NCBI RefSeq assembly: GCF_003997495.1
Contig: NZ_RZRU01000034.1
Coordinates: 1-44,649 of the forward strand
DNA length: 44,649 bases
Direction of reading: 5' to 3'
DNA from: Mesorhizobium sp. M7A.F.Ca.US.008.03.1.1
GTDB lineage: Bacteria > Pseudomonadota > Alphaproteobacteria > Rhizobiales > Rhizobiaceae
The notes beneath the pieces were generated by a model. It saw only the letters and a program-made list of their open reading frames with translations, had not been told where the DNA came from and searched no databases. The position numbers and the translations under genes are program-made. Shown piece after piece: positions 41,460 through 44,649 of this stretch. Positions within the stretch are counted from its first letter, which is position 1; every line of letters starts with the position of its first letter.

Positions 41460-41464
41460 GTTGA
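41126..41464 (+). CDS. kdgF: KdgF-like cupin (unsaturated uronate linearisation)
   Basis: A 112-residue single cupin domain. The metal site is likely His49, His51, Gln55 (ALHSHPHVQASYV) and His89 (GLVHG). KdgF proteins open 4,5-unsaturated galacturonate or glucuronate to the keto form used by KduI. Length, motif and position after kduI-kduD all fit, but small cupins are diverse and the assignment leans on context. The ATG at 41126 has GAGGAG upstream. A second copy starts at 44316. Confidence 0.82.
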   Translation: MTKPKIFAHAGEGAWTTTADGNRRRVLLHTDELMLVEFGFDKGSIGALHSHPHVQASYVAEGRFEVTIDGRSEILAAGGSFIVPSGLVHGVKALEAGRLVDSFAPHRADFLG

Positions 41465-41654
41465 GGGTGCCAACGTCGCATCTGTCCGCTCCTCGAACGA
41501 GAAGCCCGGAAAGTAGGGCCGGTTGCCTCGATGCTTTTGGACGCGCAAATAGCGCCGCAAGGCGCGAAGGAGAGGCAGCGACTGGCAAGGCGCGGAACAA
41601 GCGACCAGAAGCGGCTGCTCTCTTGGATTGCATTGCGCGGTTTCGGTTGCTCGG

Positions 41655-42722
41655 TTAGCGGATTCCAAAGAACCGGCCAATTTTTTGCCTTGGGCTCATC
41701 TGTTCCCTCCGGAAGGCTGCAAGATCGGCTTCCAATTTGGAGTTTTTCGCTGTTAGCGTTTCAATCTCGGCACGGAGCGACTGACCGTAGTCATTGGATT
41801 GCAGGATGGCAGGAAGCTCCAGGAGGTGCATGTTCCCTTCGCTGGCAAGCCGTTCAAGGCATTCGATCATAAGGGCACCACCTGCGTCAGGCGTGTCTGC
41901 CAAATAGTGATAGCTCTGATTTGGCCGGATGACAGCGATGCGGTCGAGGATAAACTGGTGGAAGAAGAAACGCTCCTCAGCTGTACGACAGGCCGGCATT
42001 ACAGCTTCGAGGAGTCCAGTGTATAGCGTGGTCCAGGACCCGCGTTTGCGTTCCTCGGGCCAGTCAAACCACTGTTTGTGATAGTTTTCCTCGTGATCCA
42101 GCCGGTAGTACAGCGTCTCCGGGATCCGAATGAAGCTGCCCCAGCGCAAGAGCTTTGCCAACCATACAAATATTTCGGAAAGCCCCCGATACTCGTCGGG
42201 TCTAATGAGCCCGGCTTGCCTGACAGCGTCGCGACGGAGTAGACCGCGCACAGCCACGGGCTCCTTTTGCTCAATATGCTGCCGAAGGCGATGAAGTGTT
42301 TCCCCCTCGATCGACGGGGATGTATCCATACCGGTCCGTCCGCCCATCCACTTACAGTCGGCGTAAACGGCCGCCGCATCCGGTTTCTCCCGGGCGGTGC
42401 GAACCAATCTTTCGAAGAAGTCCGCTGTGGTTGTGTCGTCGTGCTGACGATAGCAGAAGAACTCGCCGAGCGGCTGTTTCAGCAACCAGTTGAGATTTCC
42501 AAACCAGTCGAGCCGTTGTTGATGGACAACCATTCTAAACCGGTTGTCGTCGAGGAATGGCCGGCACTTTTCGGCCGTTGCAAGGTCGTTCCCGTCGACT
42601 GAAATAGTGACCTCGAAGTCACGGAAAGTCTGCTCCTGAAGACATTTGAGTGCTTCCTCAATATATTTCGTGCCCTTATATACGGGCATCCCTACCGTAA
42701 TTGTCGGCGTCAAGCGTTCCAT
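41655..42722 (-). CDS. Glycosyltransferase family 2
   Basis: A 355-residue inverting GT-A glycosyltransferase. The N-terminus TITVGMPVYKGTKYIEEALKCLQEQTF is the family start. The nucleotide site has Asp43 (SVDGND) and the metal motif lies in CYRQHDDTT (94-96). The C-terminus ends in a coiled-coil helix (about 312-345) that may anchor it to a partner or membrane. It probably adds a sugar to a surface polysaccharide; donor and acceptor are unknown. AAGGA precedes the ATG at 42722. Codons are visibly richer in A/T than those of the uronate genes. It follows the FAD gene by 18 bases, in one operon. Confidence 0.9.
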   Translation of the reverse strand: MERLTPTITVGMPVYKGTKYIEEALKCLQEQTFRDFEVTISVDGNDLATAEKCRPFLDDNRFRMVVHQQRLDWFGNLNWLLKQPLGEFFCYRQHDDTTTADFFERLVRTAREKPDAAAVYADCKWMGGRTGMDTSPSIEGETLHRLRQHIEQKEPVAVRGLLRRDAVRQAGLIRPDEYRGLSEIFVWLAKLLRWGSFIRIPETLYYRLDHEENYHKQWFDWPEERKRGSWTTLYTGLLEAVMPACRTAEERFFFHQFILDRIAVIRPNQSYHYLADTPDAGGALMIECLERLASEGNMHLLELPAILQSNDYGQSLRAEIETLTAKNSKLEADLAAFRREQMSPRQKIGRFFGIR

Positions 42723-42740
42723 CGCGATCCTTTGAGGTGG

Positions 42741-43961
42741 TCAGACGTCACCGGCTATCCTCCCTACGCACCGATCGGCAAAATATGGCGCCATAGTGAG
42801 TTTGCCTGGATCTATTGAGTGGTAATTGCCCTTCGAGGTAATTCCAATCTGATATCGTTGATGCAGTTCGCTATCGGTGTCGTAGATATCCGTCTCGCCC
42901 CAAGCAACGATAAGCCCACCTTTGACCAAGGCATCCGGCAAGTTCGCGGCATCAATTGCGGCCAGTGAGGGGATGATCTCAGCCATGGCGGCAATTGTTC
43001 GTGTCAGGATTTTTGTGCGGAGCGGCTCTGGCGGATAGGTATCCCAAACCGGCGGCGTCACCTCGGCTGAAAACCCATGGATGCATTCCGGGTACCACGT
43101 AAGATATGTCAGCCGATCAGGATAACTGACCACTTCGCCGAATGGCCCAGAGACAAAGGTCGCACTGGGAGGGCGGTCAAGTCCGTCCGGCAAGGTGAAG
43201 CTAATTCCGTATTTTAGCCGATGAAGCCAAGGCCGATTGGGTTTCAGCCCCATTGTCGCGTCAACCGCCAAGCGCCCGTCCCAAAGAGCGTTCACTACGT
43301 GATCGAAAGCATCTACTTGAAGGAAACCACCCTTCTTACTCATAACGCACAGCCTATCATCAACGCTATCAACCTTTGAAACGTGATGCCCAAGACGCAC
43401 TTCGATGCGGCGATGGTCGGCAATTGCTCTCCTAAGGGCCGATGCCAGCGCTACTGGATTGATGGCGACTTCCGGAGTGTCGAAAGCTGCAAGCGCCGCG
43501 TCCGAGTTGAATGCTGTATCCCGCTCGCTGCTGGACCATGCTCGCGGTGGCGCCGAAAGATCCAATCCGAAGTAGTCGAACTCGCGTCCAGTTGATGTTT
43601 CCACAATCAACTGATGAACGTCCTTGAGATAGCCCCCAACCGCCTGGGCAGAATGTTGGCTGTCTCGATGGACAACGTAAGCCGCGGGAACCGAGGTTGC
43701 CAAGGCGTGCGTCTCGATGCCCAGGTGGCGATGCATGAAAGGTGCGAAGGCAAGAGCGCCCTTCATCATGATCCGGGCTGTCGAAAGAGACGGGTCACCG
43801 GCATACATATATCCAAGATGAATCTTCCCTTCGTTCGCGACAGCTGTTCGACTGAGAATCGCATCGTTTCTATCGAAAAGGACTACATCCATGCCTCGCT
43901 CGCCCAAAGCCAGAGCTGCGCAGCAGCCTTGAAGCCCCCCGCCTAAAATACCCACCCGCAT
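42741..43961 (-). CDS. FAD-dependent oxidoreductase (DAO-like) of glycan-cluster type
   Basis: A 406-residue flavoprotein. The FAD-binding Rossmann loop is GILGGGLQGCCAAL (4-17), followed by VVLFDRND. The block NEGKIHLGYMYAGDPS (about 43-58) is, from memory, typical of a DAO-superfamily group encoded in surface-polysaccharide clusters. The reaction is not known to me; an oxidation on a sugar or an aminosugar is plausible. The ATG at 43961 has a G-rich stretch upstream. The composition is more A/T rich than the flanks. It forms a two-gene operon with the glycosyltransferase, inserted between the two copies of the kduD-kdgF segment. Confidence 0.8.
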   Translation of the reverse strand: MRVGILGGGLQGCCAALALGERGMDVVLFDRNDAILSRTAVANEGKIHLGYMYAGDPSLSTARIMMKGALAFAPFMHRHLGIETHALATSVPAAYVVHRDSQHSAQAVGGYLKDVHQLIVETSTGREFDYFGLDLSAPPRAWSSSERDTAFNSDAALAAFDTPEVAINPVALASALRRAIADHRRIEVRLGHHVSKVDSVDDRLCVMSKKGGFLQVDAFDHVVNALWDGRLAVDATMGLKPNRPWLHRLKYGISFTLPDGLDRPPSATFVSGPFGEVVSYPDRLTYLTWYPECIHGFSAEVTPPVWDTYPPEPLRTKILTRTIAAMAEIIPSLAAIDAANLPDALVKGGLIVAWGETDIYDTDSELHQRYQIGITSKGNYHSIDPGKLTMAPYFADRCVGRIAGDV

Positions 43962-44058
43962 TCCGGACCCCCCTAGCAAGGCAGCGCTGCGATCGACGCT
44001 CCCACCGGGTTCCTTGATATCAAGGAGGCGCGCTCGTCAACGAATTTGGTCGTCTCGC

Positions 44059-44203
44059 CGCCGCCATCCTGGCGCGTATCCCGGCCGGCCGCTGGGGGGA
44101 AGCGGGCGACATTGGCGATGCCGCCGTCTTCCTGCTGGCGCCAGTGTCGAACTATATGCATGGCGCGGTGGTGCCGGTGGATGGCGGCTGGCTGGCGCGC
44201 TAG
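44059..44203 (+). pseudogene. 3' fragment of kduD
   Basis: It carries the last 47 codons of kduD (from AAILARIPAGRWGEAGD) in the same frame to the same TAG stop, with Ala234 changed to Val. The upstream 204 codons and any start are missing. It is part of the right copy of the duplication and is not expected to make a protein. Confidence 0.95.
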
Positions 44204-44300
44204 CGCGGTTCATCGTTTCGCGGAAACGCTGAACCGCGCTATCCCATTGTTTTAACGCAATCCCGGACGGAAAACCGTTTCACACTTTTCCTGGAATTGC
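44201..44300. repeat. Dispersed rhizobial-type repeat, copy C
   Basis: Identical to copy B as part of the large duplication, including the 12-bp hairpin at its start on the stop codon of the kduD fragment. Confidence 0.85.
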
Positions 44301-44315
44301 CCTGAGGAGACAACG

Positions 44316-44649
44316 ATGACGAAGCCGAAGATTTTCGCGCATGCCGGCGAAGGCGCCTGGACGACAACGGCGGACGGCAACAGGCGGCGCGTTCTCCTGC
44401 ACACCGACGAGTTGATGTTGGTCGAATTCGGCTTCGACAAGGGTAGCATCGGCGCCCTGCATTCGCACCCACACGTCCAGGCAAGCTATGTCGCCGAGGG
44501 CCGCTTCGAGGTGACCATCGACGGCCGGAGCGAGATCCTCGCGGCTGGCGGGAGCTTCATCGTGCCGTCGGGCCTGGTGCACGGTGTCAAGGCGCTCGAA
44601 GCGGGGCGGCTGGTCGACAGCTTTGCGCCGCACCGGGCCGATTTCCTCG
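44316..44649 (+). CDS. kdgF: Second KdgF-like cupin, truncated by window end
   Basis: Identical over 334 bases to the gene at 41126, with the same GAGGAG ribosome site. Only the last codons are outside the window. It is probably intact. Whether this or the left copy is the original cannot be told, but its upstream kduD partner is only a fragment, so its expression must come from another promoter, perhaps readthrough. Confidence 0.85.
   Translation, partial: MTKPKIFAHAGEGAWTTTADGNRRRVLLHTDELMLVEFGFDKGSIGALHSHPHVQASYVAEGRFEVTIDGRSEILAAGGSFIVPSGLVHGVKALEAGRLVDSFAPHRADFL

Larger units (their letters stand above)
44059..44649 (+). repeat. Direct duplication, right copy (runs to window edge)
   Basis: It is identical to 40869-41459 apart from T at 44145. 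Similarity begins abruptly at 44059, which therefore marks the junction with the glycan cassette. The palindromes GCAGCGCTGC (43981-43990) and CCTTGATATCAAGG (44012-44025) lie just before it. Confidence 0.97.

Noticed and set aside
44014..44232. Open frame at the junction that could be a new fusion protein
   Set aside because: It reads the duplicated kduD segment in the wrong frame; the same shadow frame exists in the left copy.
1..44649. CRISPR arrays, tRNA and rRNA genes
   Set aside because: I saw no regularly spaced direct repeats and no tRNA cloverleaf or rRNA segments by eye. A tRNAscan or Infernal run would be decisive.

Overview
The window looks like a chromosomal segment of an alphaproteobacterium of the order Hyphomicrobiales, most like Mesorhizobium or a close relative. 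This rests on high G+C coding sequence, a five-gene F1 ATP synthase operon (atpHAGDC) separate from the Fo genes, an Ala/Lys/Pro-rich extension on AtpD, a Usg-family protein, the leuS-lptE pair, and repeat elements that resemble those common in rhizobial genomes. The genus is inferred from memory of these families, not from a search.

Layout. Positions 1-200 hold the 5' end of an IS110-type insertion sequence, cut by the window edge. From 201 to 8,500 lie a HAD phosphatase, a transglutaminase-like protein, a TadG-like von Willebrand protein, a possible tiny gene with its own promoter, ribosome site and terminator (3,625-3,864), a cyclopropane fatty acid synthase, a small lipoprotein, and an acs-MOSC pair. 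From 8,794 to 14,570 are a Usg protein, a long inverted repeat, a LysR / MFS / aldo-keto reductase divergon, a second aldo-keto reductase and a VapBC-type toxin-antitoxin pair. From 14,657 to 24,686 are housekeeping genes: yggS, leuS, lptE, an FtsK-type translocase without membrane segments, transaldolase and priA. Between priA and the ATP synthase operon (26,260-31,446) sit a fossil antitoxin, an amino-acid racemase and a small membrane protein. A signal peptidase I follows the operon.

The most coherent accessory block runs from 32,542 to 41,464. It is a uronate utilisation locus: uxuB-like fructuronate reductase, divergent uxaC, a DctPQM-type TRAP transporter, a FadR-type GntR regulator, kduI, kduD and a KdgF-like cupin. 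It covers uptake of acidic sugars and two routes: free hexuronate via UxaC and UxuB, and unsaturated uronate via KdgF, KduI and KduD. Both routes lead towards 2-keto-3-deoxygluconate. No polysaccharide lyase, mannonate dehydratase or KDG kinase is in view.

At the right end, a GT2 glycosyltransferase and an FAD-dependent oxidoreductase, both visibly more A/T rich than their neighbours, lie between two direct copies of a segment of at least 591 bp. That segment comprises the kduD 3' end, a repeat and kdgF. The copies differ at one base, and the second runs to the window edge. This is the clearest sign of recent rearrangement or gain.

The observations I rate highest are the 591-bp duplication around the glycan cassette, the tiny candidate gene near 3,760, a symmetric four-site octamer array upstream of the TadG-like gene, and a 25-bp perfect hairpin between atpD and atpC.
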